Below are positions 1-11,410 of a DNA stretch of 64,000 nucleotides, piece after piece. A program made the position numbers and the translations under genes. A model generated the notes under the pieces. It did no database searches, was not told where the DNA came from, and was given only the letters and a program-made list of their open reading frames with translations. Location of the stretch: the NCBI GenBank assembly GCA_037903355.1, contig JBAJFE010000014.1, forward strand, positions 1,488,001-1,552,000, in the 5' to 3' direction. The stretch is from Trichuris trichiura. Its lineage: Eukaryota; Nematoda; Enoplea; Trichinellida; Trichuridae. Numbering within the stretch: the first letter of the stretch is position 1; the number at the start of each line of letters is the position of its first letter.

Positions 1-720
1 GAACAATTGCAACTTGGCAAGAAAGCGTCGTACCGGCAGGTGTAACAGTGCTAATCTCTTGGGCACCACGAATGGTTGATGCTGGTACCGTCTAGGTTTG
101 GTCAGGAGCGACGCAAAGGGTAGTACACAATTCAGGAGCGAACTTAGGAAGGATTGTCGACCGTTCTAAATCTTTGCATGATTGCTCCCAAAGTGATTTA
201 AACACACCTCTGATACAGTAGAGTTGTTCCAGGCAGTGGTAGCAATGTCCTGCACTGTTCCCGCAACGTGTTGAAGAAAAGCAGGTCAGATAGATCGTAT
301 CAACCAAACAGAACGACGAGCACCTACCTGCGGCTTACGTCAGAGCAGCTTGCCAGTGTCGGGCACTAGAACATTTTGTCAGGAAGCCTTACTGTTTAAC
401 ACGATAATGACTATACGAGATGGAGTTGTGAAATCAGGAAAGATTCTTGTCCGGCTCGAACGTACAGGCCTTTTGGTGCAGTGAGACAAAGAAGACATGA
501 CAAAGAAAGAGCAAACTGAACATGTCGAAGTTACGCATTTCGTGAAGGATAGATATGATAGTCACTAAAGCTGACAACGTGAGCAGCGTCCGGGTTTCTT
601 GTACACAGTTCAAAATTATGCGTTATTTAAACAACAATTGCAATTAGACGCCGCATCATAGCTGTACTTCACGTTTTAGGTTAAATGACGTAGTTTGCTA
701 GATCTTCTACGGTTTTACCC
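1..720. other. no recognisable gene
   Basis: I see no coding exon with family similarity here. A short cysteine-rich open frame on the minus strand (92-307) has no recognisable motif and no clear splice context. The Penelope terminal repeat begins near 725. Confidence 0.4.
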
Positions 721-724
721 GTTC

Positions 725-990
725 TTATCTGCTTTGGTATCTGTAATTCAAGCGAAACAATTGCTCTACCAGCGGGTGCATGAGCGATTATTAGGAAAAA
801 ATTGTACAGAACCAATACACTCAACTTTATTTTTCAGAGCTTTCGGAACGCTCTAGTTCCGTCGTCAGTGAGATGGAGGTGTTATTCTCCGAATGGTATT
901 ATATAGGTACACGTAACAATTGGGATTGGGGCGAGGTCAGCACGGCAGTGAGCAACACTTGGTTTTACTAATCAGTGGGTCTCAAGCCGA
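725..990 (-). repeat. Penelope pLTR, 3' copy
   Basis: Direct copy of the repeat at 4292-4560. Shared blocks include CAATTGCTCTACCA, GAGC(A/G)ATTATTAGGAAAA, AGCTCTAGTTCCGT and GGTCAGC. It contains the better preserved hammerhead-like motif (830-868, minus strand). Confidence 0.75.
830..868 (-). ncRNA. hammerhead-ribozyme-like motif
   Basis: Read on the minus strand: CTGACGAC, then a stem II of GGAAC/GTTCC closing a six-base loop, then GAAAGCTC. This matches the CUGANGA ... GAAA hammerhead core. Penelope elements of many animals are known to carry hammerheads with minimal stem III in their terminal repeats. Stem I and stem III partners were not resolved by eye, so activity is not claimed. Confidence 0.5.
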
Positions 991-1512
991 GCTAACCTCT
1001 AGTATTATGTCACGGTTGATAGTATGGTTATGGCGAATGTAAAGAGCCTCCTTAACCCGGCGGCGATGGAAGTGGCTCTCGCGACAAATAATCTGCGGTT
1101 GTAGGTCGAGAGAGCATTGAGAGGAATGCTCGACGACCGCCGACGCTTTGATCGTCTCTTCTATGATCTTCTCCGGTTTGAGCTTCTGTGGTCGGCCTCG
1201 TCGCGGATTATTTGTCCTTTGTCCGTCGGGTTGCGTCATTCTTCGCATCGCCTCTTTGTATCGGCCGACGTTGGTCATGTGTTGGCCGTACCTGTGAAAT
1301 AAAGTGTTGCCCGTTTCTCCTATGTAGGAGGCGTTGCAACCGCATCGTATCCCATAGACGACGTCAGGTCTCCTGTCAACGGGAGCCACGATCTTATCGC
1401 TCCTCACCATTGAACGTAAACTGTTAGATGTCGTAAATCGAACCTTAAAGTCTAGGGAACGGCGCAATCGTAGGATTCGTTCCCCGATGCCATTGTAATA
1501 GGGGAGAAACAA
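982..1512 (-). pseudogene. PLE GIY-YIG endonuclease fragment
   Basis: A 176-residue open frame. The motif VVYGIRCGCN...SYIGETG is the GIY-YIG nuclease signature of the Penelope C-terminal domain, with a downstream LFHRYGQH segment. The linker N-terminal to it (LPYYNGIGERI) is also typical of PLEs. It would nick target DNA during retrotransposition. It is separated from the RT by an insertion, so it is probably not expressed as part of a working polyprotein. Confidence 0.8.
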
Positions 1513-1514
1513 AA

Positions 1515-2850
1515 TGGGGCGACTATTCTTGATGCCCGTTATGTAACAACGCTCTGATTCGCAACGATTTACTCAACAACGATATCGCAATGACAACAAT
1601 CGGCAACTTGTTCGGTACCACGAACTACGCACTCTGCCCACCTCAGCTTGTCATGGCTCTTTTATACTCTCGAGGTCAACACGGTGATGATCAGTGGTAA
1701 ACAGGTCGGTTCCCTACCTGCTAATTGGGAAGGCTGGCTCGCTCTCCCCTGGGCTCCCTACCTGTTAATTGGGTAGGCTCGTCTGATCTCGCCGAATCTG
1801 GCCTTTCAAGAACCGCCACGACCGCCTGTGCGGCTTAATCCGCACGTTTAATGAATGCCAAGGCATGGCACTTCAAGCTGCGAACGCAGGCGGGTGGCAG
1901 CTATTCGTGGTCCACCAAACGGCTGCCCGTGGCACATAGGCATGCGCGCTCCCGGTAATCCGCCTATTACCGAAATGCCGCATGCAGCGTAGAGATGCAA
2001 GTGCTTGGGCGTAATCCTTGTAGGTCAACCGCCTCAAGCGGCGACAGAAGCGGATTAACGCCCATAATCCCTCTGCAAAACAACTGCAGAGGGGTATAAA
2101 AGCACGAGTGCCAACGGGCAGATCGAGCAGACCGAGAGACAGACCGAAGGACGGACCATTGCGTGTATCGTTGTGTACATTTATTATGCCACGCTTATCT
2201 TCCGCATTAAACTCCACAGCACAAACTCAAGGAATCGTTGAAGCAGCCACGCTCTCCCGCGGCAATTCTACCACATGATCATAACAACAGCAGGAGAGCA
2301 CCCTGCTTTAGAAGGGAGAACACCTGGTCACACGATAACAACAGCTGCGGAATCCTGCCCGCTGACCCTTAATTACCCGATGGCGGACTTGTTATTCGGC
2401 ACGCCGTATTAACATTATCGGTATTTGTAGGGTTAATGTTATCAGTGATATTAATATTAATGTTATTATTTTCGGTAAACAAGAGATGTACATGGATTTG
2501 TTCCCGTTCGTATTTGCCCAAAACGAGTCAAATAAGCGAAAAACTTTTTTAATCTCGTAGAAGGCATAAAAACAAAACAGTTTAGCGAAGCTTTCGGTTC
2601 GTTCTTGAGCTGTCGTCAGCGCACGCAGAAGTTGCCCTCCAACCGAGTTTTTCCTCAGGAGCAGCTATTCCACCTTTCCAAGCCATGCGCGCGCCTGTTA
2701 GGTCAAACCTTGACCTGTCCAGGCTGCATACACATGGCTGGATCAGCTTCGGAGCAACTTCCTTAGAGGCACTCCTCAGCGGAGGCACAACGCACAAATC
2801 CATGTACATCTCTTGTTTAACAACTACACCCGTTACAAACTATGCGCTTT
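1515..2850. repeat. insertion within the PLE
   Basis: About 1.3 kb with no RT or nuclease similarity, between domains that are contiguous in intact Penelope elements. Its right part (2476-2819) is bounded by a perfect 26-bp inverted repeat (2476-2501 and 2794-2819, core AACAAGAGATGTACATGG) and holds a second hammerhead-like segment (2589-2619). Around 1710-1770 a phrase resembling CCCTACCTG(C/T)TAATTGGG occurs twice. It may be a second, related PLE fragment nested in the first. Confidence 0.5.
2589..2619 (-). ncRNA. degenerate hammerhead-like motif
   Basis: On the minus strand CTGACGAC ... CCGAAAGCTTCGC is visible, the same two boxes as at 830-868. The stem II pairing is weakened by mismatches on this strand, so it is probably a relic. 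Confidence 0.35.
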
Positions 2851-3573
2851 TTATATTATTTTCGATGTTGCTATTGCCGTTATTGGGGGAGGGGTGGAGT
2901 TTGAGAGCCGTCTGCATACAACGATGACGTGTTTAACCAGAGAGTGGGGATACCCGTTGTCTGTGAATGTCTGAAGGGTGTGTTTCAATTCAGCTGAAAG
3001 AAACGCGGGGTGACAGACAGCCAGGGTCCTGTCAACCATCCCCTTTACAATACCTCGTTTGACTGACAAAGGGTTGTGGGAGGTGAAATGCAGATATCTG
3101 TCGGAATGGGTCGGTTTTCTATAAACGGAGGTCCTAATTTCGTTGCCCTGCTTTATCACCAATACGTCTAGGAAGGGGAGTTTATTATCTACTTCTGTTT
3201 CCATAGTTAAACGTATGCTTTTGGGGAAGATGCTGTTTAAGTGGTTTAGAAACGCTCCCTCCTTGCCCTTGGTGGTGATAGCAAAAATATCGTCCACGTA
3301 ACGTTTGAAGAAGATAGGCGCGACGTTCGGGCTGAAGCTAGTGAAGGCCTTTTCTTCGAAGTGTTCCATGAAAATCTCCGCTAGAATAGGGGATAATGGA
3401 CTGCCCACGGGAGCACCATCTGTTTGTGAGAAGAACCTGTCTTGGAACCTGAAGTAGTTCCCTTGTTTCATGCAAAAGGAAATCAGTTTTGTTATATGAA
3501 AGAGGTTTAGTTTCGTTTTCAGATATCCCGTGGTGTCCCTTTTGAAAAGGTTTTCTAATAGGTTAATTGCCAA
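2851..3573 (-). pseudogene. PLE reverse transcriptase core
   Basis: A 240-residue frame containing the RT palm: QTDGAPVGSPLSP (motif with the conserved GSPLSP), the catalytic YVDDIF, and LPFLDVLV plus YRKPTHSDRYLH downstream, which are hallmarks of Penelope-type reverse transcriptases. The N-terminal fingers lie in another frame upstream, so the gene is broken. Confidence 0.85.
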
Positions 3574-3825
3574 GGGTTAGGTTAATTGTGTAGTCTACAG
3601 CCTCGATGTTACGCTATTGACGCTTGAGACGACTGGTGTTAGGGGAACTCCCGACTTATGAATCTTGGGGAGTCCGTAAAGTTCGGGACATTTGACGTTG
3701 TTTACGAAGGAAATGTAGTTGCTGATGTGCGTAAGCCGGTGGTCCTGTTTCTCACTTGCGAACGCATCCAGCATGGCCCTCAGTTCTACCCGCGCCTGAG
3801 GAGTTGGGTCCTCGGGAATGGGGCG

Positions 3826-4164
3826 CTATATAGCATTATCTAGTTGGTTATTTATCTTCTGTTTATAATCACTACGGTTAAGGAGAACCACTACGTTACC
3901 TTTGTCTGCTTTGGTGATTATTATGTCTTTCCGCGACTTTAGTTGCTTTATAACCCGCTCCTCGTGGGATAGGTTAGGTGTTGATGATGGGCGGTTCTGC
4001 AATAGAATGTTTGTTATTGAAGCTCTGACCTGTGTCGCCTTGACAGATTCAGTGCGAGAGAGCTCGCCCTCCACCGAGAAGATGATGTCCAGGACGGGAA
4101 TGTTCTTGGGGGTGGGAACGAAGTTTAATTCCTTGGCGAGAGCCCCTTTCTCAATCTCATTCAA
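3826..4164 (-). pseudogene. PLE reverse transcriptase N-terminal part
   Basis: Contains TKADKGNVVVLLNRSDY, the conserved ADKG..V..... DY block preceding the PLE palm. About 250 bp separates it from the core frame (2851-3573), without an intact connection. Confidence 0.75.
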
Positions 4165-4291
4165 GTTGGTGGAGGTGAGATGAGAAACTCAACGCTTTAT
4201 ACGGTTCTCGATCTTGGGAATTTAAAAGATCGAACAAGCGCAAACCGAACATGCAAAGCAATAAAAAAGTAGGCGTCAATCACATACGGCT

Positions 4292-4625
4292 TCTTCCGCT
4301 TTTTGTGCTAGTATCTATAATTAAATGAGACAATTGCTCTACCAACGAATGAAAGAGCAATTATTAGGAAAATTCGGAACCAGTATACTCAGCTTAGGTT
4401 TCAGAAAGCTCTAGTTCCGTTGTCAGTGAGTTGGAGAAGAAGATGTTTACTCTGAATGGTATTAAACAGGCGTGCGTAACAAAGGTGGGAGGTCAGCGTG
4501 GTAGGGAGCAGCATTGGACTTTATTAATGAGTGCGTCCCATGCCTAGCTGAGTGCATTGGTTCTGAATTTTTCTAATAATCGCTCATCCATCTGCTGGTA
4601 GAGCAATCGTTTCATTTAATGACAG
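4292..4625 (-). repeat. Penelope pLTR, 5' copy with inverted tail
   Basis: Second direct repeat (4292-4560), followed by an inverted partial copy (4571-4625: TAATAATCGCTCATCC...GGTAGAGCAA). The hammerhead-like segment here (4401-4428) has lost part of stem II, so it should be non-functional. Confidence 0.7.
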
Positions 4626-4788
4626 ATGCCACTAGAAAATGGGAAACGCCGTAGGTGATTTTCAGAAGTTTATATTACTACGCATGTTATAGCAGGCGCA
4701 CGTTCTCGAGCAAGTATTGAGACTATCAATTCAGCTAATGTACCAGTGAGAAACAGATTCTTCACAGTTCCATCCTTTAAAACTGTCT

Positions 4789-4836
4789 GCCTTCTTTCGG
4801 GGACAGGTGATCCCCGAAAGCTTCGCAATTAAACAA
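4789..4836 (+). repeat. PLE hammerhead half-motif
   Basis: GGGGA-loop-TCCCC followed by GAAAGCTTCGCAATTAAAC, almost the same as the 3' half of the motif at 34687-34730. The CTGA box is missing, so this is a truncated copy. Confidence 0.4.
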
Positions 4837-4859
4837 TTGTCTGCCTTCTTGTTTCAAGC

Positions 4860-6000
4860 CTGTCGCTGTAATGAGAAAATCAGAGTAGTTAAGGAAGTAT
4901 CACTTTAAAACGTGCAGAGTTTAGCCAAGGCGTTGTAAGTCTTAAAGCAGCTTCCAGACTGAAAAACAGGTTTTTTTGGAGCTAAAGCGGTTTACGCGAT
5001 ACAGCTCTCCCTGCTTTACTGTCGGAAATTGACCAACATCTTGCGAATGGAGGGCAAAATTTTATGAATACGCCGGCTCAAAAATAATTTCAAAAATTAC
5101 TTCCCACTCAGTATGGAAGGACAATCGCCACCACAATGCATTCACACAGTGAAAGCGATTGCAGTCAAAACTACTGTCCATGAAGAGCAAGGTGTTAATA
5201 ACTTTAGACAGGTGGGCGTTCAGAGTTAATTCCTGCTATCGTATTGTAAAACAATGTCAGTAGGTATTGAGGTAGTAGTACAGAGGCACCGTTTAAAAAT
5301 TTTTAGATGTTATGCCTCGTAAGTCTTGGTAGCTTGATTCTAATTACAAATCTTACTGTTAATATTGATGCAGCACAAAATCCACTATTTAAGTTGCTCA
5401 AGGTCAGATTTCTTCCAGATTTCAGATTTTTCTAGAGTTTTGGAGTACATATATACAGTCGGCCCTCGTTATCCGCGGTTAATTCGCCCAAAATTTGGAG
5501 CGCTTCACCGCGTAACTGCTCACTGACTAAACCGACAATTCCGAGCCGTAATACAGACTCTTAGTATTGCTGCAACTCCAACCTACTAATCTTTTCAGGC
5601 TGCAGACCGAATCGTTCCGTTAAAATATAAACTTCATGGAAGAACACATTAAAACGTTTTTTTATTATCGCAGTCAAAATTAAGGTGGTGCATTCAGAAT
5701 TCACCAGACCTTGTCGTCGGTGTGCGTGGCTTTACATGTTTAAATCCGAACGTGTTATACTCAGTTTCAGCTAGCTGCCTGATGTTATTTTCCATTGGGA
5801 TCGTTAGATAAAATCATAGAAAAGGGCGCTCCCAATTGTTGCTGGTTTAAGCGTATTCTAAATAAAGGAAACAGTAATGTGCCCTTAAATGCGAAGGCAA
5901 ATGAATAAATAAAATTCAAACATTTAAAAACAGCTTAAAAGAGACTGCCGTTGCAAAGGCGTTACATTTTCACTGCTTCATCTTTTCATCATTACTGTTT
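4860..6000. other. no gene seen; Tigger-end relic inside
   Basis: No recognisable exon. The stretch from about 5456 (ACAGTCGGCCCTCGTTATCC...) matches the terminal inverted repeat of the Tigger family at 10302, so it is a relic end. The first exon of the downstream phosphoglucomutase homologue probably lies somewhere here but was not identified. Confidence 0.4.
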
Positions 6001-6031
6001 TCATCTTTATTACGTGATGCTTTGCCCATAG

Positions 6032-8711
6032 GTGTCAGAGTTCATGAAGCAAAATTATGTCGAAAATCTCATCCAATGTTTGCTGGATGGTGCCTTGGGA
6101 AGTCAAAAGTTCGGTTCCAAGTTAATTTTAGGTGGCATGGGGCATTATCCTTCCGGGAGGATACTTCAACTTATAATTCGAGTGGCAGCAGCAAATGGGG
6201 TGAGTCCATCATCTTCAACAGGGCTACTGGCGAAGACTACTAAAAATTCTTTCAGATAGGCCACCTTATGATAGGTAAAGATGGCATCATGACCACGCCT
6301 GCTGTTTCCTTGGCTATTCGTCAGTATCACGCAGACGGAGGAATTATATTGGCAACGAGAAATCAAAAAGAAAAGAGCAGTGGAGAGTTCGCTATAAAGT
6401 TCAACGGATTCAGCGGAGGCCCAGTTCCAAAAGCTGTTAGAGAAAGTATTAGTAAACTTACGAGAGCAATAACTCACTTCTTCGTTTGCCCTGAGCTAAG
6501 AATCAACCTCAGCTCGCTGGGTGATCATACGGTAGAAGTAGGTGAGCAATACATCCATGAGAAACTATTATTTCCAAATAGATGTACTCTAGCAAACGTC
6601 GGTACGATGCGCGTGGAGGTTTTCGACTCTGTTGGCGATTATGGCAAATGCATGGAGCGTCTGTTTGACTTCTGGATGCTCCGACCGCTTTTTTCAGGAT
6701 CTATCACAGGCACACCTGTGCGCCTGCTGGTCGACTGCACGAATGGAGGTGCGCAGTCAGCTGGCTCTGCCCGTAATTGTATTTATGTGAATTTTGCTTT
6801 CAGCTTCCGGACCGTACGCTTACGGAGTTTTCCATGATCACTTGGGCGTATTTACAGAAGATCACAAGCGTTACAATCCGTTAATCTATGCAGATGACTT
6901 AAGCACTGGTACAAGCGTAACAAGCATGGAGTATCTATTGGATAATTTGAAAAGCGGTGTCCACGATATTGGTGTTGCTATTGACTGTGACGGCGTATGC
7001 TTCAACGAAACATGAGGCAGAATTGAGTTGGCAGTTTCAGACCCGCGCAATTGTAATAGGACATAATGGTTTCGTAGCGCCACATACGGACCATCTTGCA
7101 GTGTTTGCGTACAACGCAAATCTGTTTCCGTACTTCAGACAATGTGGAGGAGTGAAAGGACTTGCCCGTACAGTAGCGAGTCCAGCAAACATAGACAGGT
7201 GAGTAGAAGACGAGTAGAAACGTCTTCAAAGATCACAATTGAACCGCTTTATGAATAATTTGACAAAGCGTGCACTTTGAAAATGATTTGCTCATTAACA
7301 GTGTCTGTGCTGTTTCGTCACATGATATCACCCTATCTTTCCTGGTTAAGCAACTTTGATGAATGAAGCTTCCTTTTGGAGACAAGCTCTTCCGTTCTCA
7401 ACTTTACAAATCTGTAAATGCTTACCCTTCGCTAAATCTAAATGTCTAGACCGGAAAAGCCAAATGACAAGTCAAAATGCGCAGTCACATACCAAAGTAT
7501 TGGATTTACTTAATTGCTACGGGGAAAGTCTTAATTAAAACTTTCAATTGATTTCCAAGTAACAACTACAAAAATATAGCGAATTCGAGAAAATGATTTG
7601 GTATTCCCAAACATACTAATAATTGTGCTGTTAATATTAATAATTGGCACTTTAGAGTTTAGAATTTTAATAACAACGAAAAAAGGGCTTTGCGATTAAG
7701 GAGTAAACTGCTTGCATATCGAAGTTTGTTTGGGGTTTAATTTGTAATACTCCTGAGAATAGCTCCTAATTCTTTCCGTTAGTTGTTTTAGAGTAGCCAG
7801 AAAGCTGAAGCTTCATTGCTACGAAGTCCCCTGCGGTTCAGAGCATTTTGAAGCTTTAATGAATGCTGGCCTTGTAACTCTCTGCAGCGAAGAGGACGTA
7901 GGCATCACGTGCAATATTCTTCGGGAGCCTGATGGCATATGGACAGTGTTATGTTGGCTTTCCGTATTTTCTAGAACAAAACGTAGCATAGAGCAAAACA
8001 TCCGTGATATTTGGATCAGCTTCGGCAGACATATATTCTGCAGGTAAGATGTCGTGAACCTTCTTGTTTTCCTAACTACCACCAAATCACCAAAGCTAAA
8101 AATGAAAGGTCGAAATAAAATGACTTGTTTTGTCACATAGCGCTGATTAACTGCTGACGGTCAATGATTATTTCAGATGCGATATTGAGCATTGTGATGT
8201 AGAGGCTGCAAAACGTCTGATGGGTTGTTTTTTGGGAACTATAAACGACCCCAGCTTTAAGGGTAAACTATTCAAGAAAGGAAATCGTAGATACGTAGTT
8301 GCAATGGCTGATAACTTTTGCTATTCTTCTCCAGCCGATAAAACCGTGTATCCTGACCAGGTTTAGCCGTCCAATAATTTTAAGGCGATAATAATCCATG
8401 TACCATTGGTTAAGGGCTTGCGTATATATTTCAACGATGGATCCCATTTGTACTACCGACTGGACGAAGACTGCAGGAACAAAGTAGCTACACTTCGAAT
8501 AGCCGTGAACTGCTGCATACAAGAACGAGAACTACATGACAAACCGGAGAAGGTGAATACTATTTCCCAGGGGTCTATGTTGAATTGTAAATGTCATCTC
8601 TATTGAAAGGAATTATTAGAACCACTCATAGAAGTGGCTCTGGAAATTGCGAAGGTTAAAGAGTTCATCAGCCAAAGCTGTCCCACTATTTCTCAGCTAA
8701 CAAACTTTTGA
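6032..8711 (+). CDS. phosphoglucomutase-family protein, active site altered
   Basis: Homologue of PGM1/PGM5 (alpha-D-phosphohexomutase family). Eight exons join in frame: 6032-6199, 6256-6748, 6804-6994, 7041-7198, 7792-8043, 8177-8360, 8415-8552, 8610-8711; 1,686 nt in all, ending TGA. The fold is followed throughout (GKDGIMTTPAVS, EFAIKFN, DGIWTVLCWLS, CDIEHCDVEAA). Every active-site loop is changed: the serine loop TASHNP position reads ATRNQK, metal loop DGDGDR reads DCDGTR, the sugar loop GEES reads SEED, and the phosphate loop SGTGS position reads DEDCR. Catalysis as a mutase is therefore unlikely; vertebrate PGM5 is a precedent for a structural role. The N-terminal ~25 residues were not found, so the first coding exon may be upstream; 6032 is only the first supportable exon position (acceptor CCCATAG just before). 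Confidence 0.88.
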
Positions 8712-8719
8712 AGCAAAGG

Positions 8720-9300
8720 TCCTGCTTTGAAAAACACATTCGGCGAAGATATGTTGCATCAATGGAAAAGCCAGTCAATAAAGAGAAATGCGCATACAGC
8801 CTTTAGAGTTACATTGCACTTGAATAAACGATGATGAACTTATCACATTATGTTTTCGCGTAAAGTTCACTGCTCAGTTGCACTGAATGGGTGTGGTGGT
8901 AATACAAATTGTTTGTATATACGTTACTCATAGCACTGTTACACTAAAATAGGAACTGGGTTATCGAGAGCACAACAGCTTGTCATTGGCATTTCCTTTC
9001 TAGAGCGTGTAGCGAAATTAGCGTAAAAAACAGATAAAAATCAAATAGGAGTATGGACGTAGAATGCAATGATGCAAAAATATCGTTTTGTCCAAGTTTT
9101 GGTCACCTTGCTTGACAGTGTAACAAGAAATCATTCTGGCAGCTGGCAGTGGTCAGCACGAAGTCACAGATGAAGTGAGACACAGGATGCAGCGAAAAGA
9201 CTCCTATCAATCAATAAGTTGCCCGGAGATGGATCCCCGGAGAGAGACTGATTAACTGAGAGACTAGGCGAGGCGTCTGGCAGGGGCGCAGGCAAAGTCG
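8720..9300. other. intergenic, nothing recognised
   Basis: Downstream flank of the phosphoglucomutase homologue; an AATAAA at 8823 could be its polyadenylation signal. No other gene is visible before the GAA repeat. Confidence 0.3.
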
Positions 9301-9318
9301 TTATAAACAGTGACGAGT

Positions 9319-9751
9319 GAGAAGAAGAAGAAGAAGAAGAAGACGAAGAAGAAGAAGAAGAAGAAGAAGAAGAAGAAGAAGAAGAAGAAGAAGAAGAAGA
9401 AGAAGAAGAAGAAGAAGAAGAAGAAGAAGAAGAAGAAGAAGAAGAAGAAGAAGAAGAAGAAGAAGAAGAAGAAGAAGAAGAAGAAGAAGAAGAAGAAGAA
9501 GAAGAAGAAGAAGAAGAAGAAGAAGAAGAAGAAGAAGAAGAAGAAGAAGAAGAAGAAGAAGAAGAAGAAGAAGAAGAAGAAGAAGAAGAAGAAGAAGAAG
9601 AAGAAGAAGAAGAAGAAGAAGAAGAAGAAGAAGAAGAAGAAGAAGAAGAAGAAGAAGAAGAAGAAGAAGAAGAAGAAGAAGAAGAAGAAGAAGAAGAAGA
9701 AGAAGAAGAAGAAGAAGAAGAAGAAGAAGAAGAAGAAGAAGAAGAAGAAGA
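9319..9751. repeat. long (GAA)n microsatellite
   Basis: About 430 bp of nearly pure GAA triplets on the plus strand, with one visible interruption (GAC near 9341). The open frames across it (poly-Lys, poly-Arg, poly-Glu, or poly-Ser/Phe on the other strand) are artefacts of the repeat. Confidence 0.97.
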
Positions 9752-10301
9752 CGTCATTTTTGACCTGAAAAGCGATGCACTCTTGTGTCCGACGATTAAT
9801 ACACGTCTTGCACAGTACAATAAAACTGGCTTTTCGTATCACTTGAGCGAGTCGGTTACAGCAGTATCAGTTGTGGGGACCTACTGGCCTTTCTTCATGC
9901 TGGTTGAAAGAACCAGTGCTGATCAGTTGCAATGAACATAAATACCAATTTAATAAATGCAGGAACAAAAAAGCATAACTGAAAGGCTCAAGATTCTGAT
10001 TCTTTCACTACTCTATATGCACTGGATCTGCTAGAAGAAGATTGGTCACTGGTCGACATTAGCCTTAATTTTTTAAATGAAACTGAAGGTGTTGCTGAAA
10101 TTAGCTTCAAGGTTTGACAACCTACTCGTGCTCAGCCTACTCGTCAAGATGCAAATAATTAAAAACGTAGGATTGGATTGATACGTTTGTCGTGAGCGAG
10201 TTAGGCTTATCAGCTTTTCCTTCGTTGAAAATAAGTTCTGGGATCCTGAAAACCTCAAATTCATTGTTATACTTTTATTGCGTTGAAACAATACAATTAT
10301 A

Positions 10302-11410
10302 CAGTCGGCCCTCATTATCTGCGGTTAATTCATCCAAAATGTTCAACGTTTTACCGCGTTATAGAGGACACCCTACGAAAAAGGCAAAATAGCTTATATT
10401 CTAGCCGCATATTTCGTCTTACTCCCTTGAATTCCTTCCGGAACGGCTATCATACCTAGCGATCCTTCGAAGCTTAGTATGACGGAATCTAGCCACGAAA
10501 TAAAGATATCAATGAGACTGAGCTTGTCCAATGCGCTTAGCCATCAGAGTCCAGACCGTAAGATACAAGAAAGAATGAAAGTAAGCTGCCCTTTCTTTAA
10601 ACACCTGGGAAAAGCCTTGCTATAATAAGCTAAACGATGCACTGGTTATCGGAATGGGTACAGAGCAGGGGAAATATAAACTACATAAGCACACTTAAGC
10701 AAAAATAGTGGACATCACACTGAGCACATCCACAGGGAGAAACGTTTCCGGCAGAAAAGTCTGGCGCATCGGGAATCAATTTACCCACTTTCTGTAGGTG
10801 GTTGCAGATTCCCTGGAGACCAGCCAGTCCTACGGTTTCCTGAACTTGTTGGTAGCGAAACTTCTCGCCTTAAACTTTTACGCTCCGCAGCTGCTGGAGC
10901 TTTATTTAGGAACATTGTTATAGGGAACTATCTCTCCCTTTTCTTCGCTTCATCGAATAAATCTTGCAGCGGCTTCAACGAAACCGTCATTCCTCGTGTA
11001 ACCATGATGTCACGTTCCATGGATGGATCCTATTCAGCAGTCATATCCTTTAGGACCTGCGCTTGCCTGAAAATAGTGGCCAGCTTTTGCAGCGTCCAAT
11101 CCGAGAGTGTTCAAGCGCCTGTATCTCCCTTGACGTCGTTGTCACTGCCCGTAGGTGATTGCATCAGTTCTTCCAGTTCTTCGTTGGTGAACGGTTCTCC
11201 ACAATCTTCTATGTGCTCTCTGATACCGTCTTCTATCATGTTAGAAAAACCCTCCCTTCCCAACTCCTTGGCAATCTTCACAACGTCTATGACCTCCTCA
11301 TTGATGGCACCTAAGTCCTCTCATTCAGTGACTGCGTCTCCCCATAAAACAGCAACCACTGATTGTTCTAGGCTTTATCTCGTGTACTGCCGTGTACAAG
11401 ATGACGTCAC
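10302..11410 (-). mobile_element. truncated Tigger (pogo-like) copy
   Basis: Starts with the terminal repeat CAGTCGGCCCTCATTATC and matches, in reverse orientation, the 3' third of the Tigger at 44092-46738. The plus strand at 11004-11340 is the antisense of the acidic C-terminal part of its transposase. The DDE core and the other terminus are missing, so it is a dead 5'-truncated copy. Confidence 0.75.

Larger units (their letters stand above)
725..4625 (-). mobile_element. Penelope-like element, broken and nested
   Basis: A retroelement read on the minus strand. Two direct terminal repeats (about 725-990 and 4292-4560) share blocks such as the CAATTGCTCTACC stretch and TATTAGGAAAA. An inverted partial copy of the same repeat (4571-4625) abuts the 5' repeat, an arrangement known for Penelope elements. 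Between the repeats are the N-terminal reverse transcriptase (4164-3826), the RT core (3573-2851) and the GIY-YIG endonuclease (1512-982), in the usual RT-then-endonuclease order. The RT halves do not join in frame, and about 1.3 kb of unrelated sequence separates RT from endonuclease, so this copy is dead. Hammerhead-like motifs lie in the repeats. Confidence 0.85.

Noticed and set aside
1117..1427. Plus-strand frames over the GIY-YIG region
   Set aside because: They are antisense shadows of the endonuclease.
5268..5290. TGAGGTAGTAGTACAGAGG resembles the let-7 seed
   Set aside because: Identity with let-7 ends after the first eleven bases, and only a short weak hairpin with GAGGCA/TGCCTC is possible. 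No pre-miRNA-like stem covers the seed.
6022..6243. Alternative frame over phosphoglucomutase exon 1 starting at an ATG
   Set aside because: It has no homology; the frame beginning at 6032 matches the family and the exon-2 phase.
9164..9842. Long poly-Ser, poly-Phe, poly-Lys and poly-Arg open frames
   Set aside because: They are translations of the GAA microsatellite in different frames.
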